Origin: Tetrapyrgos nigripes
Taxonomy: Eukaryota; Basidiomycota; Agaricomycetes; Agaricales; Campanellaceae
Direction of reading: 5' to 3'
Length of the DNA: 64,000 nt
Assembly: GCA_013368315.1 (NCBI GenBank)
Contig: JAACJM010000055.1
Location: 310,001 to 374,000, forward strand
Position 1 is the stretch's first letter. The number at the start of each line of letters is the position of its first letter. The notes beneath the pieces were generated by a model that worked only from the letters and a program-made list of their open reading frames with translations, searched no databases and was not told the origin of the DNA. This document shows positions 53,370-64,000 of the stretch, one piece after another. The position numbers and the translations under genes are program-made.

Positions 53370-54249
53370 GGCTCATGGCACATGTCTGGACGTGTCATAT
53401 GTCCGGATTTGGACATATGCCAGGACATATGCCACAGCCAATCAGACGCCTGCCCCCTATCTTATGTAATCTTTTACGCGGACATTGTGAAAATGCTTTC
53501 GCACCGCGCATTCAACACTTTTGCGTGTTCTTTCTTTTTACTACATGCATCTCACAATCACTGCAAGTACACACAAAGTAGTGACACTCTTAATATCTTT
53601 TATCTCTCTGTAGAGTATAAAAATGACAGATAAATCAAATTGTACAGATAATTCTTGAAAAAATCTAATGCCTGATAAGTACTGAAGTGAATAGATACAC
53701 AGAAAGTCAAGAAGGCTTGAGCATATTTCAGCAATGTTATGGTGGGATACATAGACTCTCAATGTCCTGTGCGAAGTGCAGAAGAAAAAAAAAGCTGTAC
53801 AAATATTTCTTCAGAAAATCTCTTTCCTGGTAGTAAATACTGGCATTTACTTTAATTCTGCAGCCTCAAGCATACTTCTTCTCCAGCCTCATTTAGTGAC
53901 ATTATGGAAAATTTCATTGGGATTGCTGGAATCTTACTTTTTGGTGTCCTGCGCGAAGCGCAGAAGAAAAATAGAATTTTAGTAAAAAATAAGTCAGTAA
54001 AACACATGTATAGAGGTAGTGTAAACATTGCTTTGATTCCAACAGATTGGCTAAGGCTAGCAGAGAAAGATGAAGCCAGACAGAGGAGCAAAATGAAAAG
54101 AATACAACCGGGGTTTGAACTTGGGGGCTCGCGGTGGGAAAAATGATAATATAACCACTTCGCCAAACAGCAATAATTAGGAGGTACTTATGACTGGACA
54201 TATGCCACTTGATTAATCTTGATTGACGTCCAGACATAGGACATGAGCC
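53370..54249. mobile_element. 880-bp DNA transposon with 8-bp target duplication (hAT-like)
   Basis: Termini GGCTCATGGCACATGTCTGG and the inverse of GGCTCATGTCCTATGTCTGG. GAAGGTCT flanks both sides (53362-53369 and 54250-54257), an 8-bp duplication as in hAT and some KDZ elements. Subterminal ACATATGCC and GTCCGGA-type words repeat near both ends. No transposase: the interior has only short frames and a tRNA-like segment. Non-autonomous. Confidence 0.85.
54101..54173 (-). other. tRNA-like segment inside the transposon
   Basis: The minus strand has an A-box-like TGGCGAAGTGG and, 45 nt later, a B-box-like AGTTCAAACCC, the spacing of a tRNA gene. The acceptor and T stems do not pair well, so it is a relic or a SINE-like tRNA-derived head rather than a working tRNA. 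Confidence 0.4.
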
Positions 54250-55741
54250 GAAGGTCTAGACCGTATAGTGCGCATCAAACATTCGATTATGCTGCAGCGT
54301 TGGCTTCAGGGAAAGACAACCATCCGAATACTCGATAATGTAAAGAAGATTTACGACCACAAGTACAGCTACCCGTCATCGAAAGCAACTCTAATATCGG
54401 AACGCGAGCATCTTTTTAACCCATCCGTAGATCTCAGCTCTGTCCATTACACACGTCCATCCTTGTCATCATGGTTTCTACGCGTTGTGGGTAATCGTCT
54501 TCATAGCGGCATTGAGGATCTTACAACCGATCCCTCTGAGGATGATCCCAACTATGATCCAAACTTCCGAACCCGTCTACCTGTCAGGTCACTTGAAATG
54601 AAGGATATCCATGAAGAGTCTTGTGGAACGGCTCAAGAAGCGTGATTCTGTGGTTTGGTACATCACTGAGTGCATGGCTGCATCAAGACAGAAGGGATTA
54701 GTGGTTACAAAGCAGATTCGTCCGCATCCTATGGTTCTTACTCCCCTTTCTCAGCTGTTCTTTTGTTCAACATGATCTTTCAGGTCCAGGTCGCAAGCAT
54801 ATCGTCTTTTATTGTCACTCGTAACCGCCTCGCTACAGGCTATCTCCCTTTGATTATTGGGATCTGGCATCTCGCTTGTCAGTCCCATATCGACGTCAAA
54901 CACATCAGTACTCATCTTGGATTCAGTGTTGGTGATACAACTGCACGAGATGCATTGGAATCACTTGCCACCAGTGCCTTGAACGCTCTTCGAACTGAAT
55001 TTGACCACTCCGCACGGCTCAGAATTCTCAGCCACAGCACCGTCATTGATAATGCTCAAGAATACGCTCGAGTATACGAACACGGCCTCGGAAAAAAGAA
55101 TACTTTGCGTACTGGTTGCGCTGGAACAGCTATTGGACTAGAAACATACATCTCCTCATCTACGTAACGAGTACAAGGTGGCTTTGCAAATGTATCAAGA
55201 TGAAGAACTGCACACCTTTCACTCAGGACGAACCATGGGACATGCCGCTACCAATCTTTTCAATCAAGGTTACACTCGATTCTCATCAGGAGGCAAGATG
55301 ACAGAATTCTTACTGAAATCAAAGGCATATGCAACAGTCTTAGCAAAGTTTGAGATAGCCAAGGTAAGTGAATAATTCTATACAAGCAGCTATGACTGAC
55401 GATTAGTTATTCAACTAAGAATCAATCATCCACTACTAACACATTTATGACTCCGATTACTCTCGACACAGGCTCAGCTGATGTTGTACTTGGTGTCGAT
55501 GACGAACTGGTAGTGGAAGAAGACTGTAGTGAGCTACGACAGGACAGTGGGTCTGATCTTAATATTCACATTGATCCAGTAACTGGTAGGATGGTAGATG
55601 ACTGGCACGACCGGGAAGAGTTTGAATCTCTAAGGGCACTGGGTGGAGGATGGTGAAGTAATAGAGGAGGATCCAGCATCACACACATTGGATAGTGACA
55701 ACGAGGATAATTGGGATGAATAAAATTAGTATTTCATTATT

Positions 55742-56920
55742 CTAACGAAGTCTACTCGAACGCCTAGGACCCTCCTCTACTACTTCTGGCAAATTTTCTA
55801 AATCTACTCTTGCATGTTTAGTGCGCTGAGGTCCAAAACTGTCCATAACTTCTTTGAAAGTTTGCTGCGCTTGACGTGGTCTGGGCTTTGGTTGTGGTTT
55901 GTTGGATATTTGGGAGTGGGTAAGTGCTGGTACGTCATTTGAAGCATCAGTGGATTTAATTCCATGACCATCTGTCTCACTAATCAACTCTTCTTCCTCC
56001 GACTCGTCCTCTTCACTGTTGTCTCCTGACTCCTCCAACTGTCGCTTCTTTCTTCTCAGTTGAGTTCGTCCCCGTTGAGCCCAGCGTTGTTCTTGAATAG
56101 AGATCAATTCAGCTAAGATGATGTCATAGAGTTGTTGAGCATATGGTAGTATGAACGGCCACGAGTGTGTTTGGAGAATGAGAATGAGAGAGTCGAGAGT
56201 AGGAATGTAAAAACATTTGTTGAGTAGTTCAGTTTTCAAAAGAGAAGGAAAGTATGATTCTTCAGGACGAAACTGATTTTCTAGTTTGATGACCTCGGCG
56301 TTGAAAACATAAACCCCAAACTGCGTAAGTACAGAATCAAAGTGAACATATTCGGTCTTCTTCTTGAGTTTGAGGGAGCTCGACTTCTTGGAAGTAGACA
56401 TTGGATTAGAAGAGGATTGTGATGGGAATGGTGTTGGAACGGGAGATGGTTCAAAGGTAACCGTGACCTTGCCACGTTGGGCGCAAAGAGAACATGGTAA
56501 ATGACGATTTGCAGTGAGGCAATCAAGCGAAGTGAGAGTGAGAGGCTGGTTCTGATAGATGACATTGATACGAGCTATGTAACATAGCTTTTCCGTAAGA
56601 ACGAGCGCATTTGCAAGGTTCATGAGAGAGGGCGGCAGGAGTTGGCCATTGATAGCTAAATGAGTGAAGTAAGTACTATCGGTGCGTAACACAGGTGGAG
56701 GGAATGATTTACACACCTTCCATATACTTCTCTGCCTTCTTGATGGTGGCTGGTGAGACAAAAAGTACACCTCGGGCAAGAGACTCTTCGTTTCGGCCAA
56801 CACGACCCATCTGTTGCCAAGTGAGACCAAACGAAGATTGTATACTAAGTGAAATGCTGTCCAGAAGTGTGCGCACGTTGATACCATTTGTAAAAGCAAT
56901 TGTTGCAATCACTACTTGAC
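55742..56920 (-). pseudogene. RecQ-like helicase, C-terminal fragment
   Basis: The minus strand reads CQVVIATIAFTNGINVRTLL and LTWQQMGRVGRNEESLARGV, matching helicase motifs V and VI of RecQ (IATxAFGMGINxxxVR...QxxGRxGRxG). A 66-nt intron (GTGTAAATC...TTTAG) follows MEG, then a Cys-containing region (LCYIARINVIYQ, DCLTANRHLPCSLC) where RecQ has its zinc subdomain, and a long Ser/Glu-rich tail ending EEGPRRSSRLR at 55742. Nothing matching motifs I-IV is found upstream, so the gene is 5'-truncated. It converges on the AT-hook gene with 18 bp between stop codons. In motif V the usual GMGIN Met is Asn (TNGIN). Confidence 0.75.
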
Positions 56921-58429
56921 ATTCCGGTAATAGGCCATTTCTCTAGTAAGTGCTCTTAGCACACAGAACACAGCCAGAAAAACCTATACGATTTGTTTTG
57001 CGAGCGTATCTAGTAAGTAGAATACTCTTCAATTTAGTCCACAGTTTGGAGATCTTTTTGGGGGATTTTTGTAAAGGTTTGCATGAAGGCACACACACAA
57101 TATCAGTTCAACCAGTTCAATTCTATTTGAAGGTGCCAATGCCTTAGACACAGTTTCCAAGTCTCGAGGACACAAGTTATAAACACAAAACAACCAACAA
57201 ATATATTCAACACTAATTTGACCAACACTTGTATGTTTAGACTCCACGCGAGTATGATAAGTTTGTTTAGAAGCTCTTGTCCGTGTTTCACAGTCTCTAC
57301 CGCTAAATAGGGAGAATCCTGATACTCTACAGTCCGTTGCTTGGGTAGCTACTAGTAATACCTGGTCCTTTTATACTACTCGTAGCTACAACTATACAGT
57401 TTTACATTTCTTTTCAATGTCCGTTAAAATATATCAAAGAAAACAGAAAATCTACTCTAACCGCTAGTCTGTGAGCGTAATAACTACTGGATCTAGTAGG
57501 TACCTTCTAATTAGGGCATACAGGAAACTTGAATATTATCTAATTTTCGTAGTAGGGATTTCTCTGTCCCTTGCTCCACTCTCTTTACTAGTAGGGTACT
57601 CTCTGGTACTGGCGGCCGTAGCCTACCTGACTCAGATAGCTCCACTTATGACTACCCTTTGGAATACTGCTAATCCTGTGGGTTTAGGGTACTCTCATAT
57701 CTAGTTTCCGCCTCTCGTTCTCTATAGCTTTGAACGTATACTTATCCCTTTATACCGCTAGTTAAACTTGTACACTGCTAATCCAAGTCCAGCTCTTCAA
57801 TAGTAATGCTCAAGCCTTACGAACTAGCGTAGTATAGCAAAGGATAGTACCACCCTTATCTTTTAAGACGCCAATCCATAGTGATCTCCGGTAAGTACTG
57901 CTTTCGGTAATACTTATGCCCAAATCAGTAATCCCGCTGATTTGGATCTCCTTATGTCAAGAACAGGTTCAGATAGGGACTGGATGCCTCTCAGGCCACC
58001 ACACAGGAACCAAAGATGAAGCAATAAGGCAAATAGATGGTATAGATGAGTAAGCCAGTACTGGGCCAGAGTCTACATAGTACTGAGGATAATGCTGAGC
58101 AGTATGGATCAGAGGGACAGAAGTGGACAGACTGAGGAACTATCTACAAAGCCCTGGAGTATATATACAAAAGTGCGAAGGAGAACAAGATTAGATCAGC
58201 AGGTACTGATGGAAACAATCAAGGAATGATAATCAGGTATCTAAGTGATGTCAATATGTGTAACAGGTACAGATATGATCTGTCAATCAGAGAAATGATG
58301 CATCAAAGAAGATGGAAGCCATAGGTACAAGGAACATGATCTAGAACCAAAGAAGCGAAGAATGATGGAAGGGAGAAGAATGATGAAAGGAGAACAAGGA
58401 ACAGGGTCTAGAAGCGAAGGCATGAAGGG
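56921..58429. other. Unassigned, between helicase and recombinase fragments
   Basis: Holds no coding motif. 57330-57880 has many CTAGTAGGTAC, TAGTAGGG and CTGCTAATCC-type words and may be part of an unknown element. 58300-58420 is A/G-rich (GAAGAATGATGGAAGGGAG). The helicase 5' part and the recombinase 3' part were lost on either side of this stretch, so it may be an insertion or deletion scar. Confidence 0.4.
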
Positions 58430-61400
58430 ATTCATGACAAGCACCACCTGCACGCAATGAATGTCCAGCGATGTTACTGTCCGGTAAAAACCTTCGGAGA
58501 CGTTTGATGAACCAATCACGATCTGGGACTTTGCCATTGGCTGTGATCCAGAGTTCTGGGCGTAAAGGGAAGAGTTTGTCATCAGACAAAACTACACTCT
58601 GTTATAATCTCATTATGGGGATTTTAAAGCAGCAAAATACTTCTGATAGTCTAGCATGTACTTATAATATGGCCAGCCAGATTATAGAGTCATTACCATG
58701 AAGTGTAATTATTTGTGGCAATATAATACTGTTATAATATGCTAGCATCTTATAATATGATTATAATACAGATTGTAACCCTGTTACAACATCTGAGATG
58801 TGATAATACCACTATAATATGGTTGTAATAGCATTATAAACCTCATAACTATTTTGAGTGATAATAATAGTGCTGAGTGTTGGCACCTCCTTATCACTTG
58901 TAGGACCATTTCAATGGTGATAATGTCTGGAACCTTTTTGATAGTTGCAAGGGCATTATATCATGTATAACCATTGTGCACTTTAAAAATACACTATAAA
59001 GTGTGCCAATCAATGGAATGATTCTACACACTACAAGGCCTTTATAATATAGCAGAACTACAAATATAAAGCTTCACGCAGTAGGTAAAGGAAAGACAAC
59101 ATCAATATTTCAGTAGACTAAGTAGTGGAGAGGCTCCACAGAGGACAGTATTTCCCTAGTGATGCGCAGCATAAGACAACTGCATGAGGCACTTATCAGG
59201 CATAGACTTTGGCCTATATATCCTGTAGATTGAGAGAGAGGAAGATCTGAAGACCTTGAGGGAGGAGGGAAATATATTATATCAGTAAGTGGCTGAACTC
59301 TGAAGACAACGGAGATACACTGAAAACTTTGCGCTAGGCCAGACTTAGAATGGACAGTGACTCTGGAAGGCGTAAGGCAGTTTCTATGGAAGTCGAGAGA
59401 GACTGGGACTTGGATTTAACTGGGTACGACGTTGTATTCGAAGTACATACGAATACTTATAAATTTCGTATCATATACATATGTGTGGCGTCCGTAGTAA
59501 GAATGTATCATGAATACAAATGCAAAGAAGTCCAAAATCAAATTATGATAAGCCAGTAAGGAGTCAAAACGAGTAAAAAATAAAAGAAATAAGCAAAAGG
59601 TATCATAAGATCTGTAAGAATCAAATACTCAAAACCACAATACAATGGAAAAGAAGGAGAAGATCGGAATAATGAGAAAATGTACACTACGAGCTAAGGG
59701 TAGATGGTGATTTAATCTCCAAAGATAACTGGTATCCCAATTGGATCCATGGGAACATGATACAAGGGTGTTCGTGGCTGGTCAGAAGGGTAGATGAGAT
59801 CTAATATGGAAAACAGAGGGGGATTCCAAGCACTGGTGCATGAAATGAAGGATAAGAACAGCGGAGAGGGAAGTTGTGTGTTGAAAGAGAGAGGTTGAAG
59901 GGAGAAAGGGATTTGGGACAGTGGAGTATGGATGTAACACAAGGGACATGTGATGCCCACTTTTTCTTTCCTATCTGCATCCAGTTCCCATACCCATCCA
60001 GATCATAGCTCTAAACGCCGGTGGAGGAAGTGGAGTCAATTTGTGACAGAGGATTTGGAGGAAGAGATGTTTACTGCAATAGTCAGCTTTGGAACGCATC
60101 TGACTATACGTATGGAAGACGTCTTCGAGGACTAGAGGGTTATCTGGGATAAACCTCAGTCATTATACTGGAAAATCTCATAGGAGATGCCATTCATAAA
60201 ATACATACAGTACCATACTTCAACGAAATACCATCCCACCTCATCTTTACCCAGTGATCCCTCTTATCCTCCTGATCACTCCACAACGTTATAAAAATCC
60301 AAATTCGTATATTGCCCAGCAATGCAATTCATAGTCTGAGAAAACCAAGGGATGTGCGGTGTTGATTGAGTATCCAGCAAACAAGGAGAAGGGCGGAGAA
60401 AAGGAATTGGATACCAGTGTACGAGTGGGAGAGATAGAATGGAGTGAGGGAAGAGAACAGACACAAAAAGAGGAGAACAGGACAAGACGACGACGAGCCC
60501 AGAGCGACGCTGACACGTCCCTGAGTTGCTATTAGATAAGCCCTCGTTCCTCGGACTTATCGCAGACCGAGGACTGAAACCAAAAATTGCCCAATCGAGT
60601 AATATCCTGCGCGCTTGCCCATTATGGACAGATGACGACAACGACGTCACCACATCTATGTCATCTTCCCTTATTCGGTAAGAGGCGTGCTCGATCTGCG
60701 CCCTCTGAAATCTCAGCCATTCCCATCTGGAGGGTATATAAGGCCTGGGGTTTTTACTCAATCCCCTCGTTCCTTTCCCTCATTCCTTCCCTCTCCCCTC
60801 CCTTTGCTACCCAACTCCCTGGTATTCACGTGTCAAGGCAGCACTCTTTTATGCTCCCAAGCACAGCCACGTATTGATCGAGTTGGTGGGCAGTCTGTGG
60901 GTGATCTGGGGTAATTGGAAAGCGTAAGGCTTCCTTTCTGTTGCAATTACCCGCACCTCACACTCACATACGTGCTCTCCCTTGACAGCCACTGCTGGAG
61001 GCGTGAATAGGGGCTTTTGGAGTGCTGTTTGGTCCGTCGTTGTGCATGAGTTGCTGGAAATTGTACTTCTCATATTATGCATTGTTCTATCACTTATTAG
61101 TACTTACTACTTAATGCTTAGTATACATACCATTTGATACCATCCTCTGTACATATGCTATATTGTAGTCAATTGTTTATTGTGAAATAATTGCCCTTGA
61201 TCTTCGTGAACATCATTGTAAATATCAGATAGAATCTTTGGTATATTGCCTGTGTAACTCTATGAGCATGACCTGCTAATGCTCTCAATAATTACATCCC
61301 TTGGTTCTATTCTGACCCTTATAACCCCCATAATACCATTATAATATGATTATAACTATTACCATAGTTCCAGTATCTGCCACTATGCCCTATGTTATAA

Positions 61401-62220
61401 CTCTCAAAATAGGATTATAATACCATTATAATACTCAAAATAGTTTCAGAACATACAATCATTTCAATCTTTATAACCCCCATAATTCAGTTATAATCCT
61501 GGGCATAATTCCCAAAGTCCACCACTATTATCTACATTCTAAACTCGTTACCAGAAAGCTAGATTGAAGTAATCTAGTTGTAATATACCATAATTGTTTT
61601 AGGCATTTTGGGGGTTATGGGGATTATAATCAGCTTATCACAGAGGGTAATTTTGTCTGATGGTCTCGGAATTCAAGGTAGGAGTGGAAATGAGGGGTAG
61701 GATTCGAGCGTTGAGATGTGGACTGGATGATTACGAGGTTTCCCTCGAAAAAGCGGTCTGCTTTATGACCCGGCAAGAAAAAGGAGTATTGGCCAGGTTC
61801 AGAGGTATCAACTGAATGACGCATGGTTGTTTTGCGACGGTTGATAAGCTTCTTGTTGACAGGGTCACATAACTCCCCTAATCGCAGAAGAGCATGGAAA
61901 CCTGTCAGTAACATGGCTTTGAAGAGGAAGTTGTCATGGGATTCGGATGAGGAGAGTGTGTCAATAATGATTTTGAGTTGGTCATGGGATATAGGGAGTT
62001 TTTGGGTAATAGGGGTACCCCAGCGCCGTAAACAACCAGCCATTGTGCGAGTGACCAGGGGTGAATTACGTGCCTGGCAGACATCTGGGTAATGAACTTC
62101 CAATTCATTCGCAATGCCAGATAGATAGTTGTTGACGAAGTGGGGGTTAATGTGTGCGGACATGAAGAAGACGTGAGTGGAAAAGCAGGGGTCAGCGAAC
62201 GCGTGCAGATACCCACCCAC
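58430..62220 (-). pseudogene. Tyrosine recombinase, split by a transposon and 3'-truncated
   Basis: DNA strand-exchange enzyme of the family abundant in mushroom genomes (Crypton-like). Upstream part (62220-61665): HINPHFVNNYLSGIANELEV, SPLVTRTMAGCLRRWG, GFHALLRLGELCDP with the first catalytic Arg, FHSYLEFRD. Then a 3083-bp element. Downstream part (58577-58430): KLFPLRPELWITANGKVPDR and IAGHSLRAGGA, the H-x-x-R box. Joining across the element minus one GT keeps the frame exactly. After HSLRAGGACHESLHA similarity ends, so the catalytic Tyr is missing. The N-terminal DNA-binding part is also short or absent. Confidence 0.8.
58580..61662. mobile_element. 3083-bp inverted-terminus transposon with TTATAAT-rich ends
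   Basis: Begins CATCAGACAAAACTACACTC and ends with the inverse of CATCAGACAAAATTACCCTC. Flanked by GT on both sides (58578-58579 and 61663-61664). Within 450 bp of each end, words such as TTATAATA, ATTATAAT and CCCCCATAA recur more than ten times in both orientations, as expected of subterminal transposase-binding sites. The interior (59050-61300) has no transposase I recognise. Features seen: a good TATA box (GGGTATATAAGG, about 60733) followed by a CT-rich leader, and a minus-strand frame 59712-59960. Superfamily uncertain (CACTA-like or other with 2-3 bp duplication). Confidence 0.75.
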
Positions 62221-62567
62221 ACTGACTAAGGTAAAAGAAGAGGGGTGTTCGGACAGGACAGCAATTGCTGGCCCAGGTACACAAGGAATGCGAGCTCCAG
62301 ATCACAAACAGCAAGCCCACTAAAGCACGGGCGAATGTGAGCCGCGGCGTGGATTGACTGGACACTCCCGATCACTGATCCCCCATGGAAACGTAAATTT
62401 GATTGCTTCGTAAAAACCCACTACTTACGTAGCGGGAATAAAAGCTCCTGGTACATGGTCAAATCAAGGAGCAACAACCAACACAACTTCTCAACCTCCA
62501 AGATCTTCTTCGACTCAACCTCCTTCGACTTCAGTACTATACAAAGTTGCATCTCAAGCTCACTGCA

Positions 62568-63481
62568 ATGTCAACTGCGCTAGTATCTGGTGCCTCGACA
62601 TACGAGACTTCACCACCCATTCCTAGCCAGGAACTTTTGGACCGTAACACCAAATCTGTGGAGAGTCATAAAATTCATGTTGGTTTGCATGACAACTGGG
62701 AAAAGTTCCCGAGGAATGCGATCAGTGAGTCTTGCTAGTACTAAATGATTGTGTTATTCCATGAGCTGATGGATCAAATAGTCACTTGCATGGACAGTCG
62801 TGTTCAGTAAGCTACATCCAAATCCGAGTCAACTCTGTGGCAAATCGTACTAACCTTCCTTTGCCAGCCCTCATAAACAACTCAGTCTTGCAGATCATGA
62901 TACTACCATCATCAGAAACGCATCTGGAAGAGTGTCAGTCTCGCATCATCTTTCCATCACATCACCAAATCCACTCATCCTTACTGACATCGACCCTTTC
63001 TTCTTCTTCTTCCTTTTCCAGCACTGAACTAATTGACACAATCTTCACCAGCCAATACAAAGGCACCTGTCACTTCATGCTCATCAAACACACCGACTGT
63101 GGTGGTTTCTACACCACCGGACCCAAATTCAAAGAACATTTCAAGGCTCATGTGAAAAATCCAGACACGCTCAATTCTTTGCCAGCTTACAGTGCTAGTG
63201 ATAAACATGGATTTGGCGATGCGACAATTGAGCAAGTCGTTTTGAGTGATGTGGAGTATCTTAGGAATAGTCCTTTGATTTTTGAGGAAACGATGATTTC
63301 GGGATGGGTTTTTGATGATAATACAGGAAAGGTGAGGGTTCGGTTGATCTTCCAGGGCTGCTACGAGTTGCTTATTCGTTTTTTGGATAGATTTGTCAGG
63401 TCGCTTAGAGGAGTTTGCAGCTTTTACAACAATTCATGGTATCAGGTAGTAAGGAATCTTGGGTATAAGTTGCAGGTGTAA
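62568..63481 (+). CDS. Beta-class carbonic anhydrase
   Basis: Zinc enzyme interconverting CO2 and bicarbonate. Exons 62568-62724, 62782-62806, 62868-62933, 63022-63331, 63446-63481; GT-AG junctions; 594 nt, 197 aa. Conserved IITCMDSRVHPHK gives Cys55 and Asp57; RNASGR follows; KHTDCGG gives His106 and Cys109: the Cys-His-Cys zinc set and the Asp-Arg dyad of beta-CAs. The second exon is only 25 nt. Intron 3 uses GTCAGT; the donor GTGTCA two bases before it would shift the frame and hit a stop. C-terminus GWVFDDNTGK then VVRNLGYKLQV. No leader peptide is evident, so cytosolic. An in-frame ATG at 62547 adds 7 residues. Confidence 0.9.
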
Positions 63482-64000
63482 CAATGATTAATGGCTTCAC
63501 ATCCAGATTCTTCTAGAAGATAAATACAAGAAGTACTTCAATTGAGACCTTTGTAAAAAGTGCAAGCTTCAGTCCGAGTCATTGGATTCCTTCAGAGAGA
63601 TTGTGAGGGTTATCACTATGACAGGAAAATGACACATTGATGGTTTAATAAACCTACTTTGTCCGAGTCAGACTACTCCGAGTCTTTCCCAGCTGCCGGA
63701 TTGCTTGTCCTGTATTTGCCTGAAATTATGAAAGACCTATTGTCCAGATGCCAGAGGACAGTAATAAGTCCATGAATGTAAAGGCTATCCCATGCCTTGA
63801 AAGCGAGGTGAGTACATGCATGGTTGGAGATGTATGAGTCAAACTTGCCTGATATCCATCCCAAGTCATCTGTCTTGAAATGGGATCACTGCTGTACTGA
63901 AGCAGCAACTAATCAGTGTAGGGTGACCAGTGAGTTGTTGAGAAGAAAGCTTGTAGAGCTTAAGAGCAATGTAGAAGAGAGCAGGTAGAACTAGATATTG
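63482..64000. other. Window end, possible 3' part of a minus-strand gene
   Basis: The 3' flank of the carbonic anhydrase to about 63660. Beyond it overlapping 60-codon minus-strand frames (63673-63908, with SSDPISRQMTWDGYQA) may be a final exon of a gene outside the window, but no motif identifies it. Confidence 0.3.

Larger units (their letters stand above)
52803..55723 (+). pseudogene. AT-hook gene of an unknown Agaricomycete family, broken by a transposon
   Basis: Starts MSEKRGRGRPLSNKY; RGRGRP is an AT-hook DNA-binding motif. A Ser/Thr/Pro-rich region follows, then (one frame on) IHSDEEKADLVLDEIHSHFS. An 880-bp transposon (53370-54249) interrupts it; removing the element and one copy of its 8-bp duplication keeps the frame (TTEGL then DRIVRIKH). 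Downstream: LSSWFLRVVGNRLHSGIEDL; after a frame change KSLVERLKKRDSVVWYITEC; then RNRLATGYLPLIIGIWHLAC and IDNAQEYARVYEHGLGKKNT; and an acidic tail ending TLDSDNEDNWDE at 55723. At least three frame changes lie outside the transposon. The layout recalls DUF6589-type proteins, but I am not certain. Confidence 0.6.

Noticed and set aside
54101..54173. Functional tRNA gene
   Set aside because: A- and B-box-like sequences exist, but acceptor and T stems do not pair; kept only as tRNA-like.
62932..62937. Frameshift in the carbonic anhydrase after ASGR
   Set aside because: Using the GTCAGT donor two bases later gives ASGRVTELID in frame, so no frameshift is needed.

Overview
The window looks like a basidiomycete (Agaricomycetes) nuclear genome. 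Supporting evidence: genes with many short GT-AG introns (about 50-90 nt), intron-bearing nuclear tRNA genes, TRP4/GMC/GH75/DUF6533/F-box gene types typical of mushrooms, and Ty1/copia, Tc1/mariner-like, hAT-like and tyrosine-recombinase mobile DNA. Species cannot be named from the sequence alone. All calls come from reading the sequence; no database search was run.

Layout. 1-12.5 kb is repeat-rich: a degenerate hairpin-core tandem repeat (1-1.7 kb), an inverted copia LTR remnant, a 6.3-kb decayed Ty1/copia element on the minus strand (2718-8993) with a 1.1-kb internal insertion, and a 1.6-kb Tc1/mariner-type element with 420-bp terminal inverted repeats but no transposase (9286-10922). 12.5-35.5 kb is a tRNA-rich gene zone. 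Intron-containing tRNA-Asp(GTC) genes, their broken copies and two tRNA-Arg(ACG) genes are interspersed with a 7TM-like membrane protein (13586-14942), the tryptophan gene TRP4 (17293-18997), an NLR-N-terminus-like small gene, a decayed lineage-specific gene (22733-25340), a secreted-protein pseudogene and an intact secreted GMC oxidoreductase (31678-34112). A short conserved module with core CGATCGTCGG precedes most of the tRNA copies. The TRP4 5' region has been duplicated to just upstream of the 7TM gene.

36-51 kb holds single-copy-looking genes: a small proline-rich protein, a GH75 chitosanase-like secreted enzyme with a hyperacidic insert, an aldo-keto reductase with a 10-nt first coding exon, a 700-aa F-box protein with a duplicated, truncated copy beside it, and a DUF6533-type membrane protein. 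Local segmental duplications and small inverted-repeat elements link the 40-48 kb part.

52.8-62.2 kb is a mobile-element-like block. A plus-strand AT-hook gene of an unknown Agaricomycete family converges on a RecQ-like helicase fragment, followed by a tyrosine recombinase gene. Two of the three are broken by nested transposons whose removal restores the host frame: 880 bp with an 8-bp target duplication, and 3083 bp with inverted termini and many TTATAAT motifs. The window ends with an intact beta-carbonic anhydrase (62568-63481).

There is no operon logic. Genes act independently in amino-acid synthesis (TRP4), extracellular oxidation (GMC), chitosan degradation (GH75), carbonyl reduction (AKR), CO2/bicarbonate interconversion (CA), probable ubiquitin targeting (F-box) and membrane sensing (7TM-like, DUF6533). 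The most notable features are the tRNA-linked module, the promoter duplication, and the helicase/recombinase block with its frame-preserving insertions.
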